Counted from the first letter of the stretch, positions 1 through 6,924 are shown. The stretch: 8,028 nucleotides of DNA from Chamaesiphon sp. (GCA_026785875.1 JAJAZF010000215.1:1-8028); one strand, 5' to 3'. Notes: generated by a model from the sequence alone, not told the origin. Numbers and translations: made by a program.

Positions 1-816
1 CCATTCTGGTATTGTCTCTGCTTCACTAATCGCCATAATCCCCGATCCTGGTAGCTCGATTTCTCCAGGTAGGTTGCTAGTTTGACCGATTAAGACCATT
101 GCCTGAGTGCGTCGCCATCCAGCTAGAGCTAGAGCCGCGATCGATCGTACCTGATGAGGTTGGGCATCGAGATGGAGCAACACCGACTGACACAAGCTTC
201 CGAACGCGGGTAATTCGACCATTTCGGCTAAACCACCCAATTCCTCCGCACTGATGAGCAACTCATCATACAAATTCTGGGAATCTTGACTATTGACAGA
301 TACTTCTAATTGTGATAAGCAACGCTCTACTTCTGACTCAAATAGAAAAGTGAGAATATCCTCTCCTGATTCCGAGGCTAACATATTGGCTTCATCTTCA
401 GGATTGAACTCGCCCAATCGCGATCGCAACTGGGCAAAGAGTGGATTCACCTGAGTATCCAACCAGGCATCATCGGCATCTCTACCTTGACGATTGAGCG
501 CGACAATCTGCCGTAATTTGTCGATCGTCCCTAATAGCAATTGCTCGACGTGACTGTCGGGGGCGGCAGATTTGCCATACTGGATAATCTTGAAATAATC
601 CTCTAGATGGTGTCCTAAACTAGCCAGGGTGGTGTATCCCATCATTCCTGCGCCACCTTTGATCGAGTGCGCCGCGCGGAGGAGCGCGTCCAACTGCTTG
701 GCTGTCACTTTACCAGTACCCAGTCCCAGCAGTCCTGATTCGAGCGTATCTAAATAATCTGTCGCTTCGTCCAAAAACTGGAGTTTGACTTGTTGTTCTT
801 GATCTGAGGTAATCAT
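1..816 (-). CDS. cheA: CheA/PilL-type chemotaxis histidine kinase, N-terminal part (runs off window)
   Basis: Only the first 272 codons are here, starting at the ATG at 816-814; the rest lies left of the window. Residues 1 to about 110 form an Hpt domain: the segment AAHSIKGGAGMMGY carries the expected phosphorylated histidine, His50, followed by the GG turn and a helix ending GHHLE. Residues about 155-260 look like a second, degenerate Hpt-type bundle (FLFESEVERCLSQLE, then SAEELGGLAEM) in which Ala190 stands where the histidine would be. The kinase should autophosphorylate and pass phosphate to the CheY-like proteins encoded upstream; full-length relatives in cyanobacteria add dimerisation, HATPase, CheW-like and often REC domains, none visible here. 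It is the last gene seen in the cluster, 244 bp after the receptor stop. No Shine-Dalgarno is visible: the leader is heptamer repeat ending 7 nt before the ATG. Whether it is PilL, PixL or HmpE type cannot be decided from this part. Confidence 0.92.
   Translation of the reverse strand, partial: MITSDQEQQVKLQFLDEATDYLDTLESGLLGLGTGKVTAKQLDALLRAAHSIKGGAGMMGYTTLASLGHHLEDYFKIIQYGKSAAPDSHVEQLLLGTIDKLRQIVALNRQGRDADDAWLDTQVNPLFAQLRSRLGEFNPEDEANMLASESGEDILTFLFESEVERCLSQLEVSVNSQDSQNLYDELLISAEELGGLAEMVELPAFGSLCQSVLLHLDAQPHQVRSIAALALAGWRRTQAMVLIGQTSNLPGEIELPGSGIMAISEAETIPEW
420..427. repeat. HIP1 octamer GCGATCGC
   Basis: Perfect highly iterated palindrome 1, inside the cheA coding region. HIP1 over-representation is a cyanobacterial genome signature. 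Confidence 0.85.
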
Positions 817-823
817 CAGGGGA

Positions 824-991
824 TGGTGGCTGGTGGATGGTGGCTAGTGGTTAGTGGTTAGTGGCTGGTGGATAGTGGTTGGTGGTTAGTGGTTAGTGGT
901 TAGTGGATGGTGGTTAGTGGTTAGTGGCTGGTGGATAGTGGCTGGTGGTTAGTGGATAGTGGCTGGTGGATAGTGGTTAGTGGCTAGTGGT
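824..991. repeat. Heptamer tandem array, 24 units of T[A/G]GTGG[A/C/T]
   Basis: Exactly 168 bp divide into 24 consecutive 7-bp units with no indel. Positions 1 and 3-6 (T-GTGG) never change; position 2 is A or G and position 7 is A, C or T, never G. The commonest units are TAGTGGT, TAGTGGC and TGGTGGA. After 991 the pattern decays (TGGAGGG, TTGAGGG). This is the short tandemly repeated repetitive (STRR) type known from cyanobacterial genomes. On the transcribed minus strand it reads as C/A-rich ACCACTA-like units with frequent TAA and TAG, so it is not coding. It fills most of the receptor-CheA gap. Confidence 0.93.
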
Positions 992-1030
992 TGGAGGGTT
1001 GAGGGTTTGGCACGTAAGCGTTTTCCTGTT

Positions 1031-1058
1031 CACCATTCACCATTCACCATTCACCATT
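1031..1058. repeat. Heptamer tandem repeat, 4 perfect CACCATT units
   Basis: Four identical CACCATT units (AATGGTG on the transcribed strand) end two bases before the stop codon of the receptor gene. About 20 bp of non-repeat sequence separate them from the decayed end of the 24-unit array. Its GGTG core lies on the opposite strand from that of the larger array, so weak ATGGTG/CACCAT pairing in the transcript is possible. No U-run follows, so I do not call a terminator. Confidence 0.9.
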
Positions 1059-1060
1059 CA

Positions 1061-4000
1061 CTAATTCAGATCGGCTTTAACTTTAAACTTACCTACCGAA
1101 GCTTGGAGTGCTTGGGCGATGGTGACAGTTTGTTGGAGAGATGTGGATACTTGCTTGGAAGAGTCGGAAGTTTGTTCGGAGATCAGCGCGACGGCTGCCA
1201 TATCGACTTTTACCGCTTGGGAAGTTTCTACTTGATCGATTGTAGCTGTGGCGATCGATTGCAAGAAGACATCCATTTGATTGGATAGGGCGATAATCTG
1301 TTTCAAGCTGGTTTTGGTTTGTTCGACGGATTGGGTACCTTCGACTACCTGAGTAGTACTGAGTTCCATTGCTTGAGCTACTGCGCTGGTTTCTCGTTGA
1401 ATGGTTTCGACGATTTTTTCGATCTCTTTAGTTGCTGCTGCTGATTGCGCGGCTAGTTCGCCGACTTCCTCGGCAACTACCGCAAAGCCGCGTCCTTCCT
1501 CACCTGCACGCGCTGCCTCGATACTAGCGTTAATCGCCAGTAGGTTGGTTTGGAGGGCGATTTGGTCGATCAGTCCGGTAACTTTGGAAATCTGTTGGGA
1601 GGACTCACCCAAGCGTTTGACTTTCTTGGCAGTTTCCGAGAGGGTTTCCCGCAGTTGTTGAATACTCTGCACGGTACGTTCCATGGCTTGACCGCCAACT
1701 TCGGCGGTGGAGGCGGCGGATGTTGCCACAGTTGCCGCTTGACGGGCATCTGCTGCCACCGATTGGATCGAAGTGGTAACTTTTTCGATTTTTGCTAAAG
1801 TCTGTTGGATTTGGTCTGCTTGCTTGGTAGCAGCGGTAGTTAGCAGCCGCACTTCGGATTCGTTTTCACCGACTGAGCCGTTGACTTGGATCGCGGCTGT
1901 TTTTACGGTGGTAACGATGTCGCGGAGACTTTCGATAATGGCGTTAAAGAAGTCACCGACAATCGCGATTTCCCCCTCACTGATTTCCGATCGAACTGTC
2001 AAGTCACCATCGGAAGCTCCTTCAATTTCCGTCAACAACCGGAGCAATTCTGTCTGGCGACTTTCGTTTTCTGTTCGGGCTGTCTCCGCCCGTTGGCGAG
2101 ATTGTTCGGCTTCATACTGACTCCGTTCTGTGGCTGCAAAACCACCCAAGCACGAGCCAAGTGGAATCGCAAAATCTGTCAGGTAATCAGTCTCCCACTC
2201 TTCCCACTGATGGAGGTTGGCGCAGTGATGAGCTACGATCAGTCCCAGCAGGTTATTACCTTGCAGGATGGGTACGACTAGATTGGATTTGACTTGGAGT
2301 CTAGTGAGTAATTGTTTGTGGTCGGAGTGATAATTACTTGCCATCACATCATTGTTGGTAACAGCCTGCCCCTGGCTATACATGTCCATCAATTCCTGGG
2401 GAATATAAGCATCTTCAATCCGATCGTCCAAGGCATTGATAAATCTTGGTAGAACTGCTTCCCCAACAATCTGACCGCCATTATTTGGATAGAAGCGATA
2501 GATCGCTAGTCTATCTGCTGCAAGTTTTGCCCGTCCCTCTTCGAGCAGGTAAGCTAGTGGTGTTGCCATCTCTTGGCTGGTTTGGGCGCGGGAGATGGTC
2601 GCTAGCAACTGTTCGCGGACTGCCTTATCTCTCTGTCTGGTGGCTTCGAGTTGTCCGCGTTCGGAGATGACAAATCCACTCAAAGAAACACCGATCTGTT
2701 CGGCAAATTTAGTTAGATAGATGCTTTCCCACTCTTGCCAAGCATGAGTATGTTGACAATGGTGCGCGACTAATAGTCCCAATAAGTTACCATTTTGGAC
2801 GATCGGGACGACTAAATTCGCTTTGATATTTAGTCGGACTAATAAGCTTTTGTGAGCGGGATGGTAATTGCTATCGATAATATTATCGTTAGCAATTACT
2901 CGTCCTTGGGTATATGCCGCTAGCAACTCTTCAGGAATACAGGGGTCATTAACTTGTTCTTCGAGCGCACTACTACCACCAGAGCCGAATGATTCCCCCG
3001 CAACATAGCCGCGATTGTCTGCCATAAAGCGATAGACCACCAATCGATCGGCTTTGAGGATTTCTCGGGCTTCGATGAGGATTTGAGATAGTGGTGAGAC
3101 TAGATCCGCACCTATACGGGCGCGGGAAATTTCTGCATACAATTCCGTCCGCTTGGTCTGTTCGGATTGGGCGATCAATAGTCCTTGAATTTGATTTACC
3201 ATCAGGTTGATGTTGCTACCCAGTTGCCCAATTTCATCGGTACTGGTAACTTCTACTCGACTGTTGAGATCTCCTTGACCGATTTTTTCGACTACTTGAG
3301 CGGCATCGGCGATCGGTTGGGTGGATCGATCGGCAAAGAATGTGGCTAATGCTACTGTAAATAAAGCAGTTAAACCCGCCCCAGCCAAGATCGTCAGCAA
3401 TAGTCCACTCAACGTTTTATTAGCAGCATCTTCATCGATCGAGGCTACTGCTACCCACGGTAATTGCTGCATCCCCTCAATTTTCCCAAACGGAACAGCA
3501 CTGAGCAGTTCGATGTCCTTACCAGTTAGATTAGCTTGAGTATTTACGGTTGGTGTCTTATTTTCGTGTGAGATTAGTCTCCCTTTCTCCCGTGCAGCAA
3601 TCAGATCTGCATCTTCTGGCTTGCCTGTATACTCGCCATTGGAACTGATAAATACTATGTTGTTGCGGCGATCGAGAATATGGTAGTCTTGGCTCTTACT
3701 TGCCAAACTTTTTAGTGGTGCTTCCAATCGCTCGACAGGTGCTCTCGTCTGCATTACCCCGATCGTTTGACCAGTAGCTAGATCTTTGATCGGCGCGGCA
3801 AAGTGAATCACTATTTTGCCGCTACTTTTAGATACCTCCGACTCAGAAATCACAGTTTTACCTGTTTTTAGAACCTCTTGAAAATACTTGCGATCGACAT
3901 GATTAGTTAATTTATCTCCCTTACTTTGGACGAGTAGATTACCTTTGAGATCGAAAGCGGCGATACTATCGTACACCTGATAACTATTAACATATTGGTC

Positions 4001-4387
4001 GAACAGCTTAACTTTAGATTCTAATGAAGTATTTGCAGCTAGTTTAGCATCAGTGAAAACTGGTTGTGCTGCTAGCGTTTCTACATTACTATTCCGCTCG
4101 AAGATAAAGCGATTAAATTTGTCAGCAATCTGCTCGGCTCGATTTTTTTGGTCTTGGTTTGTCTGTGCTCTCAGTGCATTATCGATCTGGACATAGCTAA
4201 GTGTCCCAATTGCCGCGATCGGTGCCAGTCCTAAAATGGTCGCAAGTAGTGTTACTTTAGTTTTGAGGCTTAACTGATTCCACTTGGATGTTTTAGCTGA
4301 ACCAATTGCTAGTTCGGCTTGTTGGCGGAGCCTTTCTGCTGGAGTGTCGAGACGTAAGGATTCAGTTAGTTCGTTAGATTGACTCAT
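1061..4387 (-). CDS. Methyl-accepting chemotaxis receptor, dCache-HAMP-GAF-GAF-HAMP-MCP (PilJ/PixJ type)
   Basis: An 1108-residue membrane receptor. A cytosolic N-terminus is followed by TM1 (about 44-66), a periplasmic dCache-like sensor (about 67-322, with VDRKYFQEVLKTGKTV and the repeat-like GQTIGVMQTRAP), TM2 (about 326-350), HAMP (about 352-405), two tandem GAF domains (about 427-570 and 595-745), a second HAMP-like segment (about 781-835) and the MCP signalling hairpin. The hairpin tip, IDQIALQTNLLAINASIEAA at 940-959 followed by RAGEEGRGFAVVAEEV, is the CheA/CheW contact site. Both GAFs resemble cyanobacteriochrome domains (NLVVPI, VAHHC) but lack the bilin-anchoring cysteine: Ala511 and Asp689 are there, each before the conserved His. 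GAF1 keeps Cys483 in a DPCI motif. There is no C-terminal CheR-tethering pentapeptide. The ATG at 4387 has no clear Shine-Dalgarno. Position after cheW and before cheA fits PilJ, PixJ or HmpD; I cannot choose between them. Confidence 0.95.
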   Translation of the reverse strand: MSQSNELTESLRLDTPAERLRQQAELAIGSAKTSKWNQLSLKTKVTLLATILGLAPIAAIGTLSYVQIDNALRAQTNQDQKNRAEQIADKFNRFIFERNSNVETLAAQPVFTDAKLAANTSLESKVKLFDQYVNSYQVYDSIAAFDLKGNLLVQSKGDKLTNHVDRKYFQEVLKTGKTVISESEVSKSSGKIVIHFAAPIKDLATGQTIGVMQTRAPVERLEAPLKSLASKSQDYHILDRRNNIVFISSNGEYTGKPEDADLIAAREKGRLISHENKTPTVNTQANLTGKDIELLSAVPFGKIEGMQQLPWVAVASIDEDAANKTLSGLLLTILAGAGLTALFTVALATFFADRSTQPIADAAQVVEKIGQGDLNSRVEVTSTDEIGQLGSNINLMVNQIQGLLIAQSEQTKRTELYAEISRARIGADLVSPLSQILIEAREILKADRLVVYRFMADNRGYVAGESFGSGGSSALEEQVNDPCIPEELLAAYTQGRVIANDNIIDSNYHPAHKSLLVRLNIKANLVVPIVQNGNLLGLLVAHHCQHTHAWQEWESIYLTKFAEQIGVSLSGFVISERGQLEATRQRDKAVREQLLATISRAQTSQEMATPLAYLLEEGRAKLAADRLAIYRFYPNNGGQIVGEAVLPRFINALDDRIEDAYIPQELMDMYSQGQAVTNNDVMASNYHSDHKQLLTRLQVKSNLVVPILQGNNLLGLIVAHHCANLHQWEEWETDYLTDFAIPLGSCLGGFAATERSQYEAEQSRQRAETARTENESRQTELLRLLTEIEGASDGDLTVRSEISEGEIAIVGDFFNAIIESLRDIVTTVKTAAIQVNGSVGENESEVRLLTTAATKQADQIQQTLAKIEKVTTSIQSVAADARQAATVATSAASTAEVGGQAMERTVQSIQQLRETLSETAKKVKRLGESSQQISKVTGLIDQIALQTNLLAINASIEAARAGEEGRGFAVVAEEVGELAAQSAAATKEIEKIVETIQRETSAVAQAMELSTTQVVEGTQSVEQTKTSLKQIIALSNQMDVFLQSIATATIDQVETSQAVKVDMAAVALISEQTSDSSKQVSTSLQQTVTIAQALQASVGKFKVKADLN

Positions 4388-4490
4388 GAGTAATCGATGT
4401 GGTTTAATATAGTTAATTAATTGTTAATTTTTAAAGATTAATCTTAATTTTTAAATACTAATTATTAGTTGTTTAGTACTTAATATTCTT
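4388..4490. promoter_or_regulatory. AT-rich gap before the receptor gene, with palindromes and direct repeats
   Basis: This gap between cheW and the receptor is far richer in A/T than its flanks. It holds a perfect 12-bp palindrome AAGATTAATCTT (4434-4445), a perfect interrupted palindrome ACTAAT-T-ATTAGT (4457-4469), and two identical copies of TTAATTTTTAAA (4424-4435 and 4444-4455) whose starts are 20 bp apart, about two helical turns. The arrangement suggests protein binding or an internal promoter for the receptor gene. No binding protein can be named from sequence. Confidence 0.4.
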
Positions 4491-4502
4491 TTAATCTGTC
4501 AA
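4473..4502 (-). promoter_or_regulatory. Possible promoter for the receptor gene
   Basis: On the minus strand a perfect TTGACA (4502-4497) overlaps the last cheW codons. It is followed after 18 bp by TACTAA (4478-4473), a weak -10 box matching TATAAT at three of six places. The palindrome at 4457-4469 would lie over the expected start point, like an operator. The poor -10 keeps this tentative. Confidence 0.25.
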
Positions 4503-4979
4503 TACTTTATTCTGAATAATTGCCTCAGGATCTAATACTAATACTAGTTCTCGTTCCTGTAAGATCCAGCCACGTAAATAGGGGGTAAAAGCTGGATTGA
4601 AACTACCGATCGGCGATTGGATCTGTTCTGGGGCAAACCGGACTACTCCCTGGATCGATCGAACTGCCACAGCCAGAGGTATTTGGTTGACTTTGAGCAG
4701 GGCAATATCATAACTATGAGCGTGTCTATCGATCGGTTCTAAACCCAAAATTTCCGGCAGATCGACCAGCCACAGTAGAGTATTCCGACGATTGAATAAG
4801 CCCAATACTGGCGATGGAAGATTGGGAATCACCGACACCCTCCCCGCTGGTAAAACGATCGCTTCTTGAGTTTGTAGCATAGGGACTACGGCACTAGTCT
4901 GGCTGTCAAGTTGAAATCGCAAAAACATCTCACCAGTAGTTCTGGTCGATCGTCGTTTGGGTAATGTGGTGCTACTCAT
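4491..4979 (-). CDS. cheW: CheW/PilI-type chemotaxis adaptor protein
   Basis: A 162-residue CheW-family adaptor counted from the ATG at 4979-4977. CheW proteins link receptor tips to CheA in the signalling array. A short basic N-terminus (PKRRSTRTTGE) leads into the two-barrel CheW fold: FLRFQLDSQTSAVVPMLQTQ, then SPVLGLFNRRNTLLWLVDLP, which occupies the place of the family's N-L-R-G loop, and a final strand VLVLDPEAII. The open frame extends 20 codons further to a TTG at 5039, but that stretch (NPYTISLIPIPS) is read out of a decayed heptamer repeat and is probably not protein. Neither start has a good Shine-Dalgarno. It lies between the PilH-like gene and the receptor, as pilI does in Pil clusters, so it most likely serves that receptor and the CheA here. 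Confidence 0.92.
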   Translation of the reverse strand: MSSTTLPKRRSTRTTGEMFLRFQLDSQTSAVVPMLQTQEAIVLPAGRVSVIPNLPSPVLGLFNRRNTLLWLVDLPEILGLEPIDRHAHSYDIALLKVNQIPLAVAVRSIQGVVRFAPEQIQSPIGSFNPAFTPYLRGWILQERELVLVLDPEAIIQNKVLTD

Positions 4980-4983
4980 TGAA

Positions 4984-5024
4984 GGAATAGGGATGAGGGA
5001 TATGGTGTAGGGATTGAGGATGAG
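4984..5024. repeat. Degenerate heptamer repeat tract before cheW
   Basis: Plus-strand units of about seven bases run GGAATAG, GGATGAG, GGATATG, GTGTAG, GGATTGAG, GATGAG. They are related to one another by a GGATGAG-like consensus and end just before the preferred cheW ATG. This resembles a worn STRR tract. The match is loose beyond the first three units. Confidence 0.5.
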
Positions 5025-5047
5025 AGTGTTTTCTACCAAACCTATGG

Positions 5048-5111
5048 ACGATCTTCTAGCTACTGGTGCATAGTTTTAGTTGCCTAATCCATCATCTAGT
5101 TTGAAGATCGT
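5048..5111. repeat. 9-bp inverted repeat in the pilH-cheW gap
   Basis: ACGATCTTC at 5048-5056 and its exact complement GAAGATCGT at 5103-5111 flank a 46-bp loop in the non-coding gap. In the transcript they could pair as a long-range stem between the PilH-like stop and cheW. Pairing does not extend beyond nine bases and no U-run follows, so it is not an obvious terminator. Confidence 0.35.
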
Positions 5112-5127
5112 TGGACATTCTCAAGTA

Positions 5128-5490
5128 TTAATTAAAAACAGATTTAACCGCATTAATAATATCTGCTTGAGAATAAGGTTTGGTGATATAGACATCCACA
5201 CCCTGTTTCTTCCCCCATAACTTATCCAAATCTTGACCGCGAGATGTACAGGCAATCACCGGAATTTTTTCAGTATCGGGATTTTTTTTCAAGGTGCGAC
5301 AAAATTCAAACCCGTTCATTCCCTCCATGACGACATCAGTGATCACGACATCAGGCTTTTCTTTGGTAACTAGATTTAGCCCATCTTTGGCATTATTAGC
5401 AGAAACAACTTGATACCCATTATCTTTGAGATAAAGAGTCATCAACTGCATTTCCGAGGGGGTATCTTCAACAACTAAAATTTTGACCAT
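5128..5490 (-). CDS. Single-domain CheY-like response regulator, PilH type
   Basis: A 120-residue stand-alone receiver domain. The acidic pair Glu8-Asp9, the phosphoacceptor Asp52 (VVITDVVMEGMNGFEF), the switch Thr82/Ser83 (IACTSRG) and Lys104 (YITKPY) are all present, so it should be phosphorylatable. The DLDKLWGKKQGVDVYITKP segment resembles PilH proteins, which have a tryptophan and basic stretch here, rather than enteric CheY. It is expected to take phosphate from the CheA encoded downstream and modulate the pilus motor, or act as a phosphate sink. The ATG at 5490 is supported by an AAAGGAA Shine-Dalgarno 10 nt upstream, the best ribosome site in the cluster. It could equally be named PixH/TaxY or HmpB; the symbol depends on the unseen orthology of the whole cluster. 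Confidence 0.93.
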   Translation of the reverse strand: MVKILVVEDTPSEMQLMTLYLKDNGYQVVSANNAKDGLNLVTKEKPDVVITDVVMEGMNGFEFCRTLKKNPDTEKIPVIACTSRGQDLDKLWGKKQGVDVYITKPYSQADIINAVKSVFN

Positions 5491-5500
5491 TTGCTCAATT

Positions 5501-5507
5501 TTCCTTT
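5501..5507 (-). promoter_or_regulatory. Ribosome binding site of the PilH-like gene
   Basis: AAAGGAA on the minus strand, 10 nt before the ATG at 5490. The other cluster genes show no comparable site, so this regulator may be translated more strongly than its neighbours (inference). Confidence 0.6.
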
Positions 5508-5655
5508 AAATATAGAGCTAGATTTAGACTGATGTTGCACCAAGCAGTCGCTACTGATGCAAAAACTTAACCTGATGTGTTTTGGTAGTGCTAGATGCAC
5601 AAACCGCAGCAACTATCAACTGCTCGCACCGAAGCCCCGCGAAGTATCAACTGAT

Positions 5656-6924
5656 TTATTGATGCTCCGCCATCAAATATCTAGATACCATTTCGATTAG
5701 TCCTGCTTGAGTAAAAGGTTTAGTCATATAATCATTCGAGCCAGCCATTTTGGCTTTAGCCCGATCGATAATGCCAGTATTCCCAGTTACCATCACAATT
5801 GGCGTTTTTTTAAACGCTGGGTGTTTTCGCAACATCGAACAGAGCTTATAACCATCGATCGTCGGCATCCCCACATCCAATAAAATGATGTCAGGATTGA
5901 TCCGAATGATCTTCATTAATGCTGTCCCCGAATCGACGATCGGAAACACCTTAAAACTATCACCATCTAAAAAGCGATTGATTTCCCGTAAGATTGTCGG
6001 ACTATCATCGACACAAGCAATTTTGTATGTGGCTTGTTCGATTAAGTCTCCAGTTGACGGGCTTAGAGCACCTGTTTTTTCGCTCACAGCCGCAAGTGTC
6101 GCGGATACTGACTGCTCCTTGTCATTAAAGCGATCGCCATCTGTCTCAGAGGCATAGAGCTGATGCAATCGATCGAAAGGTGGCTGGGGCGGACGCAAGC
6201 CCACAATCCGATTATTAATCAACCGATGTAGGTTATTAGCAACTGTTAATTCATCTTGCTTGAGTAACAAAGATAATTGACGAAAGCTAAACCCAATCAA
6301 GATCTTACTCAACTTTGCCTTGACATCTGGCGTGAGCAGTGGATGCTCGATATTCATCAGATATGGGCGTTGATAAGGTGACTGGATCGCTGGTTGCAAC
6401 GCTTGCCAAGCCTGTAACTCGGTTTGACATTCCTTGGTAACAAACAAAAAATTGCCACTCCACCAAATCGGAAAGGAAGTCTCCCGTGCGATTAATTCGC
6501 TAGTCCCTGAAGTCAGCAATAGATATGATTGCAGCACCTCCTTGGTAATGCTCTTGACTAATGTACCCGCAGTTTGCTCGGTGATATGTCCCTGCGCGAT
6601 TAACCAGCGAATTGCTTGGTAATCCAGACTGGGATAAGTCGCTTCCAAACTAGCCTCTTTGAGCTGTTCTCGCAAATCGGTATACACTTGATTGGCGAGG
6701 ATAACTGGGCTGATTCGGCGCAGGTGTTGTTCCAGACGCTCGATCGGTTCGAGCGAGTGATTGGCATAAAATAGCTTACCTTCATAAAAGTACAGCAGCC
6801 ATACAATGTCATTGGCAACAATCCGCAAACAACCTTTAGCTTGGGAAGCAGCTAACTGTTCTAATAACTTGATGGGGTGTAATGTTCTTTCGGTATCAGC
6901 AACGCTGCTAGAACCCTGATTCAT
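5656..6924 (-). CDS. PATAN-domain response regulator (PilG/PatA type)
   Basis: A 422-residue regulator. The first 160 or so residues form a PATAN (DUF4388-like) domain: HPIKLLEQLAASQAKGCLRI, then WLLYFYEGKLFYANHS. A middle helical segment (about 200-250, LLTPDVKAKLSKILIGFSFRQLS) resembles a winged-helix-like part of PatA proteins. A low-complexity linker (about 258-298) leads to a C-terminal receiver with Asp306-Asp307, phosphoacceptor Asp350 (IILLDVGMPTIDGYKL), Thr380 and Lys402, all intact. PatA-type regulators are a cyanobacterial family; in Synechocystis the PATAN-CheY protein PixE acts on the pilus motor PilB1, so a similar output is likely. It is the first gene of the minus-strand cluster, with 165 bp before the PilH-like gene. 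The ATG at 6924 lacks a clear Shine-Dalgarno. PilG, PixG/TaxP and HmpA-like names are all possible. Confidence 0.9.
   Translation of the reverse strand: MNQGSSSVADTERTLHPIKLLEQLAASQAKGCLRIVANDIVWLLYFYEGKLFYANHSLEPIERLEQHLRRISPVILANQVYTDLREQLKEASLEATYPSLDYQAIRWLIAQGHITEQTAGTLVKSITKEVLQSYLLLTSGTSELIARETSFPIWWSGNFLFVTKECQTELQAWQALQPAIQSPYQRPYLMNIEHPLLTPDVKAKLSKILIGFSFRQLSLLLKQDELTVANNLHRLINNRIVGLRPPQPPFDRLHQLYASETDGDRFNDKEQSVSATLAAVSEKTGALSPSTGDLIEQATYKIACVDDSPTILREINRFLDGDSFKVFPIVDSGTALMKIIRINPDIILLDVGMPTIDGYKLCSMLRKHPAFKKTPIVMVTGNTGIIDRAKAKMAGSNDYMTKPFTQAGLIEMVSRYLMAEHQ
6130..6137. repeat. HIP1 octamer GCGATCGC
   Basis: Second perfect HIP1 site, inside the linker-coding part of the PATAN regulator gene. 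Confidence 0.85.

Noticed and set aside
824..1058. CRISPR array
   Set aside because: The units are 7 bp and contiguous, with no 20-40 bp spacers between repeats and no cas genes in the window.
980..2670. Several plus-strand open frames of 72-131 codons opposite the receptor gene
   Set aside because: They lie antisense to a clear MCP coding region, show no domain, and one begins inside the heptamer repeats. They are shadows of the real frame.
5614..5653. 9-bp direct repeat TATCAACTG on both sides of a GC-rich 22-bp stretch after the PATAN regulator gene, possible insertion scar or terminator
   Set aside because: The enclosed sequence does not form a good stem and has no U-run; a target duplication around 22 bp has no support beyond the repeat itself.
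6600..6821. 73-codon minus-strand frame overlapping the PATAN regulator gene
   Set aside because: It is out of frame inside a well-supported gene and shows no recognisable features.
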